This document shows positions 41,377-50,011 of a DNA stretch of 64,000 nucleotides, in pieces (positions within the stretch are counted from its first letter, which is position 1; each line of letters starts with the position of its first letter). The stretch covers positions 124,001-188,000 of the forward strand of contig NZ_JAGGPU010000009.1 of assembly GCF_018613605.1 (NCBI RefSeq), given 5' to 3'. This DNA comes from Pedobacter sp. ISL-64. Its GTDB lineage: Bacteria; Bacteroidota; Bacteroidia; Sphingobacteriales; Sphingobacteriaceae. The notes beneath the pieces were generated by a model. The model saw only the letters and a list, made by a program, of their open reading frames with translations, had not been told where the DNA came from and searched no databases. The translations under genes were made by a program, and so were the position numbers.

Positions 41377-41572
41377 CGGCTTCGCTTTTACGCAAGCAAA
41401 GCTGATAACCAGCAACACGGATCGCCATTGGATCGCCCAGAGGAGCAAAACGCTCTACTTCTACCACCTCACCCGGCAAGCAGCCCATCTCCATCAACTT
41501 TACAGACATATCTAAATCTGTAAAAGCTACAATTGTTCCTTTTTCTCCAACTTTTAGGTGCGACAGTTTCAT
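41357..41572 (-). CDS. feoA: Ferrous iron transport protein A
   Basis: 71 residues with an SH3-like fold: LSHLKVGEKGTIVAFTDLD, VKLMEMGCLPGEVVEVERFAPLGDPMAIRVAGYQLCLRKSEAD. It is a small cytoplasmic partner that supports FeoB. It is first in the feoAB operon and overlaps feoB. In some Bacteroidota FeoA and FeoB are fused; here they are separate. Confidence 0.93.
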   Translation of the reverse strand: MKLSHLKVGEKGTIVAFTDLDMSVKLMEMGCLPGEVVEVERFAPLGDPMAIRVAGYQLCLRKSEADVIIIQ

Positions 41573-41669
41573 GTGCTAAATTTGGCGCAAGTTAACCTTT
41601 CTTTAGATTTATTCCAAATAAGATAGTCGTGTGTGGGATATAAATTACACAGCTTTACCCTAAAATGAT

Positions 41670-44441
41670 CTAGTTCCGCTGTCTGCCCCCGCCAAAGCCG
41701 CCACCGCCATTACCTCCACGGTTCCTGCCACCCTCTTCGCCTCCCCTGATGCGGTTTTTACCCCCCATGCGGTTAAGTGAATAGGTAAACGAAAACATAA
41801 AATAACGCTGCAGTACATTATAACTTACATCCTGGATGGTATTGTTATTGGCTGTACGGCTTACGCCCTGGTTTTCGTTCAGCAAATCGTTTACCGCCGC
41901 TTTAAAGGTTCCCCTGTTTTTAAAGAACTGTTTGCTGATGTAAGAATTAACCAGGGTAAAATGAGTATCAAAACCCTCTCCCCTTCCGGTATTCTGGTTA
42001 TAATCGGCATCTATTGCCCAACGGATATCACCAGGGAATAAATAACTTACACTCACATTTGGACTAAAGGTATAATAACGCGTATTAGAATTAGGCTGAA
42101 CCGAATAGGTTGCACGGTTAATCGAACCATTTAAACCAGCTGTTAAATCGAGCTTATCTAAATTGGAAACCAAGCGATAACCATTGGTAATAGACCAGCT
42201 ATTGGTAATATTTTTTAAAGCGTTGGTAAAGTTTACATCCCTATCATAACTACCACTAACATTGATATGAAAGTTCAGCTTATTCTCTGCCATAATCGGC
42301 AAACTTAATGAAGAGGAAATAGACCCCGAGTAAACACCGTTTACATTCACTGGAGTAATAGCCAGTTTTCCCTGGTCTTCGCCACTTTGAATTAAGCTAC
42401 TACTATTCGCAATCCGGTTTGAGGTTTGGGTAAGGTTTAAATTCACGAATAACGATCTGTTTTTTCCAACGGTAAACGTATTGTAGGCTACGCGAAGGGT
42501 ATTATTGAATTCGGGTTTCAGATCGGGGTTACCAACGGGGATACTTTGTGTGTTGGTATTGTTCCGGATCGGCTGTAACTGCTGAATGGTTGGCTGGTTT
42601 GTGCTACCCCTATAGTTAAACACCAAGCGTTTACTGTTGCTAAAATTATACCTGAACATGGCCGAGGGCGTATAGTTGAAAATGTTCTGCTTGAGTACAA
42701 ATCCCTTACTGATATTGTTATTTGTGCGATCAGTATTCTGAACCGCCATGCCCACATTCCAATTGTATTTTTTCGCCATTTTATTAAAGCTAAAACCTGC
42801 CGAGTTGGTTAAAATGGTATTTTCGTAGGCATTGCTAAAGGTTTCATCCAATAAATCGTATTGTAAGGTAGCTGGATTGAAATTATAGGTAAAACGATCG
42901 GATGTATTGTGGTTATAACCGTTCTGATAATTAAACTCCAAGCTCAAGGTTTTATCCAGGGGCTCGGTATATACCAATCTTGTATTCTGATTGATGGACT
43001 CGCTCTCCTGATCGTTAAACTGGTCGGTCGTTTTTTGAGTGGTCGTTCCGTTTTCTTTTCTGGTTTCAGGATTTGTATTGTAATTATCAGCATCGTTATT
43101 GTTGATGTTGGTACTGAAGTTTAATGAAAGTGTTCTTCCCCTTCGCATAAATTTTTTACGCAATAAAATGTTGTTGCTAATGGATGGTGCAGTATTATGA
43201 TTTCTTAACGATTGTGATCCGGTAATCATATACTTATTAAAATCACGGGTATAGGTGCTGTTGTTTAAGCTCTCGTTATCGGTATAACTTAAATTCGGCT
43301 GTATCCGAAGTGATGTCAATGAATCAATCTTGGTATCAACCATAAAGTTTAAGCGGTGATTTAACCGATCGGAATTATTGGTCTGATTGTTCTTAAAAAC
43401 CGTAGTTTCATCACCCAATAAATTTTGCCTTACACTGTTCGACAGAATAAGGTTGTCAGATTTATTAACGAAATAACTCAGGCTAATTTCGGTTTGATCG
43501 GCATATTCATCCGAAAAATTAAACCCGCCAGCCTTTGTATTGGTAATTCCGCCCCGGCCACCATTACTGCCGCCATTTCCTCCACCTAAACCACCACCAA
43601 AGTTTTGTTTGTTTACATTGTTGAACTGTGCAATTACGCTTAAGCGTTTGTCCTGATTAAAATGGTTGATGTTCGCATTTACATCGTAACGGTCGTTAGA
43701 ACCATAACCTCCAGAACTGTTTCCGAAATAACCATTTTTCTTATCCTTTCTGGTGGTGATATTAATGATCTTGGTTCTCGAACCATCATCGATTCCGGTA
43801 AACTGTGCCTGATCTGACAGTTCATCAATAATCTGAATTTTATCGATCATATCGGCCGGAAGATTTTTAGTGGCCAATAAAGGATCGTTCCCAAAAAACT
43901 CTTTACCATCTACCTTAACTTTTGTAATGGTTTCGCCCTGGGCTTTTACTGTTCCGGCCTTATCTACCTCTACGCCTGGCAATTTCTTTAACAGATCCTC
44001 AACTACAGCATTCTCTACCACTTTAAACGAGCTTGCATTAAACTCGAGCGTATCCTTTTTTACTACAATTGGCGGAATTTCTGCTTTAATATCAACCGTT
44101 TGAAGGTCTATTGCGCCACCTTCTAAAACAATATCGCCCAAGGCCACATCTGTTTTATCTGCAGCGATTGTAAAATCTTTTGTAATATTCTTTAAGCCTA
44201 AAAATGCAGCATAAAGTCTGTAAGTACCCGGATTTAAGTTTTTGAAAACAAATTTTCCATCCTCGCTGGTACTCACTGCACCAACCATGCTCGAATCGGT
44301 TAGGTTTCTAACAGCCAAAGAAGCATAATCGATCGGTTTTTTATCTTTTGATTGAATAACCCGTCCGCTAACTGAACCCGTTTTCTGAGCGTAAACATAA
44401 AAAGATGATAAAATAAGTAGGAGCGTAAAAATTTGTTTCAT
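41670..44441 (-). CDS. Outer-membrane beta-barrel protein with CarboxypepD_reg domain (paralogue 1)
   Basis: 923 residues with a signal peptide (MKQIFTLLLILSSFYVYAQ). A carboxypeptidase-regulatory-like domain spans about residues 22-100 (GSVSGRVIQSKDKKPIDYAS). A plug-like region follows with LLKKLPGVEVDKAGTVKAQG and VDGKEFFGNDPLLATKNLP near 150-200. The rest is an OMP_b-brl_3 barrel ending in RIRGGEEGGRNRGGNGGGGF. No TonB-box is obvious. The family resembles TonB-dependent receptors without a known substrate. It is strongly similar to the next gene upstream (44616-47435), so the two arose by tandem duplication. Confidence 0.85.
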   Translation of the reverse strand: MKQIFTLLLILSSFYVYAQKTGSVSGRVIQSKDKKPIDYASLAVRNLTDSSMVGAVSTSEDGKFVFKNLNPGTYRLYAAFLGLKNITKDFTIAADKTDVALGDIVLEGGAIDLQTVDIKAEIPPIVVKKDTLEFNASSFKVVENAVVEDLLKKLPGVEVDKAGTVKAQGETITKVKVDGKEFFGNDPLLATKNLPADMIDKIQIIDELSDQAQFTGIDDGSRTKIINITTRKDKKNGYFGNSSGGYGSNDRYDVNANINHFNQDKRLSVIAQFNNVNKQNFGGGLGGGNGGSNGGRGGITNTKAGGFNFSDEYADQTEISLSYFVNKSDNLILSNSVRQNLLGDETTVFKNNQTNNSDRLNHRLNFMVDTKIDSLTSLRIQPNLSYTDNESLNNSTYTRDFNKYMITGSQSLRNHNTAPSISNNILLRKKFMRRGRTLSLNFSTNINNNDADNYNTNPETRKENGTTTQKTTDQFNDQESESINQNTRLVYTEPLDKTLSLEFNYQNGYNHNTSDRFTYNFNPATLQYDLLDETFSNAYENTILTNSAGFSFNKMAKKYNWNVGMAVQNTDRTNNNISKGFVLKQNIFNYTPSAMFRYNFSNSKRLVFNYRGSTNQPTIQQLQPIRNNTNTQSIPVGNPDLKPEFNNTLRVAYNTFTVGKNRSLFVNLNLTQTSNRIANSSSLIQSGEDQGKLAITPVNVNGVYSGSISSSLSLPIMAENKLNFHINVSGSYDRDVNFTNALKNITNSWSITNGYRLVSNLDKLDLTAGLNGSINRATYSVQPNSNTRYYTFSPNVSVSYLFPGDIRWAIDADYNQNTGRGEGFDTHFTLVNSYISKQFFKNRGTFKAAVNDLLNENQGVSRTANNNTIQDVSYNVLQRYFMFSFTYSLNRMGGKNRIRGGEEGGRNRGGNGGGGFGGGRQRN

Positions 44442-44482
44442 TCGGTTAGTTTGGTTTATAGCATAGAGACTAGCGACTTTTA

Positions 44483-44518
44483 CAAAGGTTTATTTTACTT
44501 AGGTAACATTTGAAATAC
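44483..44518 (-). promoter_or_regulatory. Conserved upstream element of outer-membrane paralogue 1
   Basis: On the minus strand GTATTTCAAATGTTACC is followed by AAACCTTTG, about 40 bases before the start codon. The same words, with different spacing, precede paralogue 2 (47486-47532). AACCTTTG may serve as a variant -7 box. Confidence 0.5.
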
Positions 44519-44561
44519 ACAAATGTCAATCACACATTTAATATGGAAACGAAATGGGCAT

Positions 44562-44592
44562 AAAAAGAAAAGTCCCGATTTTCATCAGGACT
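44562..44592 (-). terminator. Terminator of outer-membrane paralogue 2
   Basis: Minus strand AGTCCTGAT pairs with ATCGGGACT (one T-G pair) around four bases, then TTTTCTTTTT. Confidence 0.9.
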
Positions 44593-44615
44593 CTCATTAT
44601 TTTAAGCATTATACT

Positions 44616-47435
44616 TTACATTCTTATGCGCTGGCCGCCACCGCCACCGCGTTGACCTGGCATCTGCATATCTCCACTCATTGTTCTGCCACCAATACGG
44701 GTTAACGAATAAGTGAATGACAACATATAATAGCGTTTTAACACATTAAAGTTAACATCCTGAATTGATGTACCTGTAGCTGTTCTGCTTACTCCTGTAT
44801 TCTGGTTAAGTGCATCATTAACAGAGAATTTAAATGTACCTCTGTTTTTAAAGAACTGACGGCTGATGTATGGATTAAGGATAGTATATTCCTGGTTATA
44901 CAGATCGCCACCACCAAAATTTCTGAAATAATCAATATCTATGGCTAACCTGATATTGGCTGGCAATACATAACTTACATCGAAGCTTGGATTAATGGTA
45001 TAAAACTGTGTATTGGCAGATTGTTGGGCTGAAAAGGATGAATTGGTATAGCTACCGGTGATACCACCCGTTAAATCAAATTTATCAACGTTGGTAACCA
45101 GTTTATAACCGTTGGAAATGGTATACGTATTGGTAATGTTTTTAACTGATGTGGTACCGCCCTGTGGAACAATGTAATTTACATTCCTGTTATAAGCTCC
45201 ATTACCTGATATATTTAAGGTTAATTTACGCTCTGCCATTAAAGGTAAAGACCATGTTGCATTAGCATTACCTGCATAAACACCATCAACATTAATATAA
45301 CTCACCTGTTGAATACCACTAGGCAGCTGTGCAACACTATTACCGATACTGTTGAAAGTTTGTGTCAAATTTAGTCCTGCAAAGAAAAATCTACCGTTTT
45401 CAATATTAAAGTTATTGAAATTAATCCTTAACTGGTTATTAAAAGAAGGTTTTAAAGCTGGGTTACCTACATAAATAGTTTGCGAATTTGTATTATCAGG
45501 AATTGGCTGAATCTGATCGATGCTTGGTTGAGTGGTAGAACCACGATAATTAATAAACAAGCGTTTACGGTTGCTAAAGTTATACCTGAACTGCGCAGAA
45601 GGGGTAATATTAATAAAATTCTGCGTACGCTTTAAGCCAGTAGTTAAATTCGTGTTCACCCTGTTGGTTTGCTGTGCAGCTACTCCAATATTCCAGTTAT
45701 ACTTTTTCTCTGTTGTTGTTAAACTAACGCCTGCCGCATTGGTAAGGGTACGGTTATTATAAATATTCGAGAAAGTATTGTCTACAAGGTCATATTGCAA
45801 AGTTAAAGGATTGTAATTAAGAACATCTCTTTGCGAATCGCTATTTGAATACCCATTCTGGTAATTAAATTCTACACTTAAGGTTTTATTTAAGGGCTCA
45901 GTATAAACTAATCGTGTCGTATTATTAATCGAATGACTGCTTGTATTATTCAACTGGTTGGTTAATGAATCTCTCTTTGAAGTACCAGTGGTAATCGTTT
46001 CATCTCTATAGTTAAGATTCGTACCATTATTATCATTAATACTGGTACTAACGTTTAACGAAAGGGTACGACCTCTACGTTTAAAACTTTTTCTTACTAA
46101 TAAATTATTGCTAAACGCAGGCGTAGCTGCAGTTGTCGTGTTCCGTTGTAAACCTTCTGTTAATGAAGTTATAAAATTACGGGTATAGTCTGTAACGCTG
46201 TTCCCATCAGTTTCGGTATAGGTTACATTGGGTTGAATCTTGATCGATAACGAAGGGTCTATTTTAGTATCAACCATAAAATTGAAACGATGGTTGATCC
46301 GATCTGTAGTATTATCTAATTTCTGATTAATATCGGTTGTTCCTGTACCTAAAAGATTTTGTGTGCGCGAATTCTGCAACAGTTCGGATGTTGCTTTGTT
46401 AAAGAAATAACTGGCCTGAAACTGGGTCCCATCTTTATAGGTATCTGCAAAGTTTAAACCCGCTGCATTTGTATTGGTGATACCACCATTTCCACCAGCG
46501 CTACTTCCGCCTCCACCGCCGCCAAAACCGCCGCCTCCACGACCACCACCGCCTCCAAATCCGTTGCCTACACCACCGCCCTGACCAAAGTTTTGTTTGT
46601 TCACGTTGTTAAACTGGCCAATAAAACTAATCTGCCTGTCTTCATCAAACTTGTTGACGTTCAAACTTGCATCATATCGGTCATTGGAACCGTAGCCTAC
46701 CGTACTGTTTCCAAAATAACCATGTTTCATGCCGCTTTTGGTTGTAATGTTCAGGATTTTATTTCTTGTTCCATCATCAATACCGGTAAACTGGGCCTGC
46801 TCGGAAAGCTCGTCAATTACCTGAATCTTATCAACCATATCGGCAGGAAGATTCTTTGTAGCCAATAAGGGATCGTTTCCAAAAAATTCTTTTCCATCCA
46901 CCTTTACTTTGGTAATGGTTTCGCCCTGGGCTTTAATACTTCCATCTTTTGCCACCTCTACGCCTGGTACTTTTTTTAATAAATCTTCTACAACGGCATT
47001 TTCGCGTACCTTAATAGATTTGGCATCAAATTCAATGGTGTCTTTCTTTACCACAATTGGAATGGTTGCGGTAACGTTAACATCTTTTAAATCAACGCCA
47101 TCGTCGCTCATGGCAATTTCGCCGGCATTTACTGCTGCTTTAGCCACTTCTATATCTTTAGTAGCTGTTTTTAAACCTAAAAAGGCGGAGTAGATTCTAT
47201 ATTTACCTGGGGCAATGCCCTTAAAACTAAAAGATCCATCCGGATTGGTTTGCCCTGAAGCAACAACACTCGAATCTTTTAAGCTCTTAACTGCTATTGT
47301 AGCAAAGTCAACCGGCTTTTTATCTTTCGCGTTAATTACTTTACCGCTTATTGAGCCAGTATTTTGAGCCTGGGCAATATATCCACAAAATAGGAGCACA
47401 ATGAATATTGCCCGCTGAACGTTTTTTTTCATCAA
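44616..47435 (-). CDS. Outer-membrane beta-barrel protein with CarboxypepD_reg domain (paralogue 2)
   Basis: 939 residues, the same domain order as paralogue 1. There is a signal peptide, then GSISGKVINAKDKKPVDFAT, LLKKVPGVEVAKDGSIKAQG and VDGKEFFGNDPLLATKNLP. The barrel holds very Gly-rich loops: one of about 35 residues around 290-325 and a C-terminal GGGGGQRIRM. The long Gly tracts differ between the paralogues, while the plug region is nearly the same. It has its own promoter region and terminator. Met2 is an equally likely start. Confidence 0.85.
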   Translation of the reverse strand: MMKKNVQRAIFIVLLFCGYIAQAQNTGSISGKVINAKDKKPVDFATIAVKSLKDSSVVASGQTNPDGSFSFKGIAPGKYRIYSAFLGLKTATKDIEVAKAAVNAGEIAMSDDGVDLKDVNVTATIPIVVKKDTIEFDAKSIKVRENAVVEDLLKKVPGVEVAKDGSIKAQGETITKVKVDGKEFFGNDPLLATKNLPADMVDKIQVIDELSEQAQFTGIDDGTRNKILNITTKSGMKHGYFGNSTVGYGSNDRYDASLNVNKFDEDRQISFIGQFNNVNKQNFGQGGGVGNGFGGGGGRGGGGFGGGGGGSSAGGNGGITNTNAAGLNFADTYKDGTQFQASYFFNKATSELLQNSRTQNLLGTGTTDINQKLDNTTDRINHRFNFMVDTKIDPSLSIKIQPNVTYTETDGNSVTDYTRNFITSLTEGLQRNTTTAATPAFSNNLLVRKSFKRRGRTLSLNVSTSINDNNGTNLNYRDETITTGTSKRDSLTNQLNNTSSHSINNTTRLVYTEPLNKTLSVEFNYQNGYSNSDSQRDVLNYNPLTLQYDLVDNTFSNIYNNRTLTNAAGVSLTTTEKKYNWNIGVAAQQTNRVNTNLTTGLKRTQNFINITPSAQFRYNFSNRKRLFINYRGSTTQPSIDQIQPIPDNTNSQTIYVGNPALKPSFNNQLRINFNNFNIENGRFFFAGLNLTQTFNSIGNSVAQLPSGIQQVSYINVDGVYAGNANATWSLPLMAERKLTLNISGNGAYNRNVNYIVPQGGTTSVKNITNTYTISNGYKLVTNVDKFDLTGGITGSYTNSSFSAQQSANTQFYTINPSFDVSYVLPANIRLAIDIDYFRNFGGGDLYNQEYTILNPYISRQFFKNRGTFKFSVNDALNQNTGVSRTATGTSIQDVNFNVLKRYYMLSFTYSLTRIGGRTMSGDMQMPGQRGGGGGQRIRM

Positions 47436-47485
47436 AAAATTAGATATTATAATACAAAACTAAGCTATCAGACTAGGGAAAGGCG

Positions 47486-47532
47486 CAAAGGTTTGTTAAG
47501 GTGTGTTAAAAGCTTGGTAACATTTTAAATAC
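47486..47532 (-). promoter_or_regulatory. Conserved upstream element of outer-membrane paralogue 2
   Basis: Minus strand GTATTTAAAATGTTACCAAG, then AAACCTTTG nearer the gene, and TAGTCT beyond it. This matches the element upstream of paralogue 1. Confidence 0.5.
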
Positions 47533-47584
47533 AGCTTTTTAGCAAGGCGATCAGACCTAAAAGGAAGGTCGATCGAAGAGGGGA

Positions 47585-47710
47585 TTATTTTTGTGGCGAA
47601 GGATAAGTTTTGTAGTACACTTTTGGACAGTTACAGTTCTTTTTAAAGATACTGCATCCACTTAAACCTATGGCCACAATTACACAGATGATACTAACTT
47701 TCGTTTTCAT
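47585..47710 (-). CDS. Small 41-residue lipoprotein
   Basis: ATG at 47710, TAA at 47585-47587. It opens MKTKVSIICVIVAIGLSGC, a complete lipoprotein signal peptide with lipobox LSGC (Cys19). Only 22 residues follow, including NCNCPKVYYKTYPSPQ. The mature peptide is basic, with three cysteines counting the lipidated one and a C-N-C pair. It lies 45 bases after the VanZ-like gene on the same strand and may be the last gene of a gcvH-VanZ-lipoprotein unit. Function unknown; size and lipobox recall small outer-membrane lipoproteins of entericidin type, but there is no sequence similarity I can point to. Confidence 0.7.
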   Translation of the reverse strand: MKTKVSIICVIVAIGLSGCSIFKKNCNCPKVYYKTYPSPQK

Positions 47711-47755
47711 TGATTTTATTTTATTTTCAATTGCAATGAAGCTATTCCGGATACA

Positions 47756-48181
47756 TTAATTGTTTTTGGTAAGCGGCGTATTCGTCATGGTTTCATTGAA
47801 ATTTAATTTATGAAGCAATACATAACTAAAAACTGCCATAGATGCACCTAACATGTCGCAGCCAAAATCCCACCATTCTGCAGACCGGTAGGTAAAAACT
47901 TTCCATTGTAACAGTTCAATTCCGCCTCCAAGTACTGCATTGATAAGCAATATTTTAAAAATGGTTAATGTTCTGAAAGCAAAGGTATGCTGATATCTTA
48001 TTTTCCCGTAGAAGAGTAATACAGATAAGACAAAGAAAAAACCCATATGGGTCATTTTATCAAAGCCTTTAAAGAAAAAACCGCTTCCACCTACCGAATC
48101 GGAAATTTCCATATTACAAAGCACTAAAACCACTATGGTCCATAGAACGGCCCATTTTTGCTGTTTCAGTGCTTCGTACAA
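47756..48181 (-). CDS. VanZ-family membrane protein
   Basis: 141 residues with about four membrane helices: WAVLWTIVVLVLCNM, MTHMGFFFVLSVLLFYG, FKILLINAVLGGGIELLQW and GCDMLGASMAVFSYVLLHKL. The FDKMTHMGFF and ELLQ...WDFGCDMLGA motifs are those of VanZ. VanZ gives low-level teicoplanin resistance in enterococci, but chromosomal relatives in Bacteroidota have no known function. gcvH lies 10 bases upstream, so they share a transcript. Confidence 0.85.
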   Translation of the reverse strand: MYEALKQQKWAVLWTIVVLVLCNMEISDSVGGSGFFFKGFDKMTHMGFFFVLSVLLFYGKIRYQHTFAFRTLTIFKILLINAVLGGGIELLQWKVFTYRSAEWWDFGCDMLGASMAVFSYVLLHKLNFNETMTNTPLTKNN

Positions 48182-48191
48182 AATATAATAA

Positions 48192-48572
48192 TTAAGCCCC
48201 TACCAGTTCCTGGTAAGCTTCTGCTGTTAATAAATCCTCTACCTCAGCTAAATCAGCTAAAGATACTTTTACCATCCAACCTTTTCCATAAGGATCAGAG
48301 TTTACCAATTCCGGATTGTCGTTTAGCTCAGCATTAACTTCTAATACCGTGCCCGTAACCGGCATATATAAATCAGACACCGTTTTAACAGCTTCTACAG
48401 TACCAAAAACTTCTTCTTTTGCTACTTCGCTGCCTACGGTATTGATATCAACATAAACAATATCACCTAATTCGCGCTGAGCGAAATCAGTAACACCGAT
48501 AATAGCTTCGTTACCTTCAACTTTAACCCACTCGTGGTCTTTAGTGTATTTTAATTCTGATGGAAAATTCAT
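48192..48572 (-). CDS. gcvH: Glycine cleavage system H protein
   Basis: 126 residues, lipoyl-domain fold. The lipoylated lysine lies in [15 protein letters not shown] (Lys near 63). The start is [21 protein letters not shown] and the end [12 protein letters not shown]. It carries the aminomethyl group between P, T and L proteins during glycine breakdown. Other gcv genes are not in the window. Confidence 0.96.
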   Translation of the reverse strand: MNFPSELKYTKDHEWVKVEGNEAIIGVTDFAQRELGDIVYVDINTVGSEVAKEEVFGTVEAVKTVSDLYMPVTGTVLEVNAELNDNPELVNSDPYGKGWMVKVSLADLAEVEDLLTAEAYQELVGA

Positions 48573-48684
48573 TATAATTTAACTTATTGAATATGAGTAT
48601 TTTGTATTAGTTCTATTTTGATTGTTGCACACGTAATTGCAAACATTTATTCATTTGCTCATAATTCTAAGTATGTCAACGGCC

Positions 48685-48692
48685 CAAAAGTA
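48685..48692 (-). promoter_or_regulatory. -7 promoter box for gcvH
   Basis: Minus strand TACTTTTG, an exact TAnnTTTG match, about 113 bases before the gcvH start codon. It would leave a leader of roughly 105 bases in which I see no recognisable riboswitch. The -33 region is a weak match. Confidence 0.4.
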
Positions 48693-48821
48693 CAATTTAG
48701 TTTCACCAATAGCAACGCCTTAAAAAAAAGTTTTATCTATCAATCGATTCCATCTATTTAATTAACTTGGCTTGTTGTAAATACCGTAAAATGATTACAT
48801 AGAAAACGAATTAAGCTATTA

Positions 48822-48857
48822 AGGGAATTGTTGATTGATATAAACCAACAATTCCCT
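48822..48857. repeat. 12-bp perfect stem-loop after the thrombospondin-type-3 lipoprotein gene
   Basis: AGGGAATTGTTG pairs with CAACAATTCCCT over a 12-base loop. It is nested in a wider inverted pair TACCGTAA (48782-48789) / TTACGGTA (48882-48889) that includes the stop codon. No T-run follows on the minus strand, so it is a stabilising hairpin or weak terminator. Confidence 0.65.
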
Positions 48858-48881
48858 GCTTGATAAGGAAGGTCTTCAGTA

Positions 48882-49610
48882 TTACGGTAAAATAAAAACA
48901 GGTAAGCTATTACTACTAAGCCAAAAAGCTTGTGTACAACCTGATTTATATTCATTGTAGTAGTCAGACAAGTTTGGATACGAAGCAATTAATTCATCTA
49001 TATGGGCTAATTTTGCATTAATATAGTTCACATTTGCTTGTCTAATTTGAAAAGCGGTACCTGTTAGTGATTTAACAGTAATATAGCAATTAGCCGCTGT
49101 ACATTTATCTGGTGTAGTTTCCGATAAATCAGTGCCTCCATATTCATCAATTTTATAATAAGCAACTACAGGATTGTAAATATTGGTATTTGCGAACAAA
49201 TCTTTAGTTTCGAGTAACACCTCCTTAATCCCTTTTGCAAGTCCACAGCCAGTGCTCATTGATCCAGTAACCGCGCAATGGGTGTCATAATAATAACCTG
49301 CCGTTACCGGATCACCAGATACTGGAGTAGGGGGAGTGTGACCTGGTCCAGTTTCACAAACATCACCAATTCCATTCCCATTCGTATCTTCCTGGCCAGG
49401 ATTGTAATTATTGGGACAGTTATCAGAATAGTCGGGGTGTCCGTCACAATCAGAATCATCTAGATAAGGGCATGGTGTACCATCAGCTCGTAAATTCCTA
49501 TTACCTTTGAACGTTGTAAGTTCTGGTTCTTCATTAGTAAATTGCTTCTCACAGCCTACAATAAAAAAGGCAAACAGCAATGCTAATCCAATTAGTTTAA
49601 TTTTTTTCAT
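48882..49610 (-). CDS. Lipoprotein with thrombospondin type 3 calcium-binding repeats
   Basis: 242 residues. The signal is MKKIKLIGLALLFAFFIVGC with lipobox IVGC. Near residues 50-90 are Asp-rich TSP3 repeats (DDSDCDGHPDYSDNCPNNY, EDTNGNGIGDVCE), which bind calcium. These are common in Bacteroidota OmpA-like and surface proteins. The rest, from about residue 105, is a Cys-containing helical domain (TAGYYYDTHCAVTGSMSTGCGLAKG, YKSGCTQAFW) that I do not recognise. Probably outer-membrane anchored; function unknown. Confidence 0.75.
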   Translation of the reverse strand: MKKIKLIGLALLFAFFIVGCEKQFTNEEPELTTFKGNRNLRADGTPCPYLDDSDCDGHPDYSDNCPNNYNPGQEDTNGNGIGDVCETGPGHTPPTPVSGDPVTAGYYYDTHCAVTGSMSTGCGLAKGIKEVLLETKDLFANTNIYNPVVAYYKIDEYGGTDLSETTPDKCTAANCYITVKSLTGTAFQIRQANVNYINAKLAHIDELIASYPNLSDYYNEYKSGCTQAFWLSSNSLPVFILP

Positions 49611-49954
49611 AGTTTTAATTATTAGTTTATCCTGCTGTAAGATAGTATTAAAAATTAAGTCTAACTAGTTATGCATTCATGAATTATTAATACGAATCTC
49701 AAATCTTGTCTTGTATTTTAAACACTGAATTGGACTGCTTTATATTAGCTTGCAAAGCATATCTCTATAGGTTGGCATACAATTAATTTGCAACCGATCT
49801 ATCCCATACTGGGCGTTTCACTTTAATTCCTACGCACCATCGTTACATATAAAAGTTCTAAAAATATTTTCCATTTTATAAATATAGAAACATATCGGCA
49901 ATGGCTGCGGCCTTACGTGCATGCGTAGTGATGTCGGTTAATTTCCAAAACATG
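49611..49954. other. Gene-free stretch upstream of the lipoprotein gene
   Basis: About 340 AT-rich bases with no credible gene or repeat. It must contain the promoter of the lipoprotein gene on the minus strand, but I see no exact TAnnTTTG box. Confidence 0.4.
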
Positions 49955-49993
49955 AAAATTTGAGTTCGACGTGGTTAATCGAACTCAAATTTT
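49955..49993 (-). terminator. Terminator of the maeB-ruvA-sprA operon
   Basis: AAAATTTGAGTTCGA and TCGAACTCAAATTTT form a perfect 15-bp stem with a 9-base loop, about 20 bases after the sprA stop. Confidence 0.88.
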
Positions 49994-50011
49994 TAAATCC
50001 CAAAATGCAGT

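Noticed and set aside
39238..41448. Longer feoB start at 41448
   Set aside because: The extra 24 residues lie in the feoA coding region in another frame; the ATG at 41376 gives the normal FeoB N-terminus directly before the G domain.
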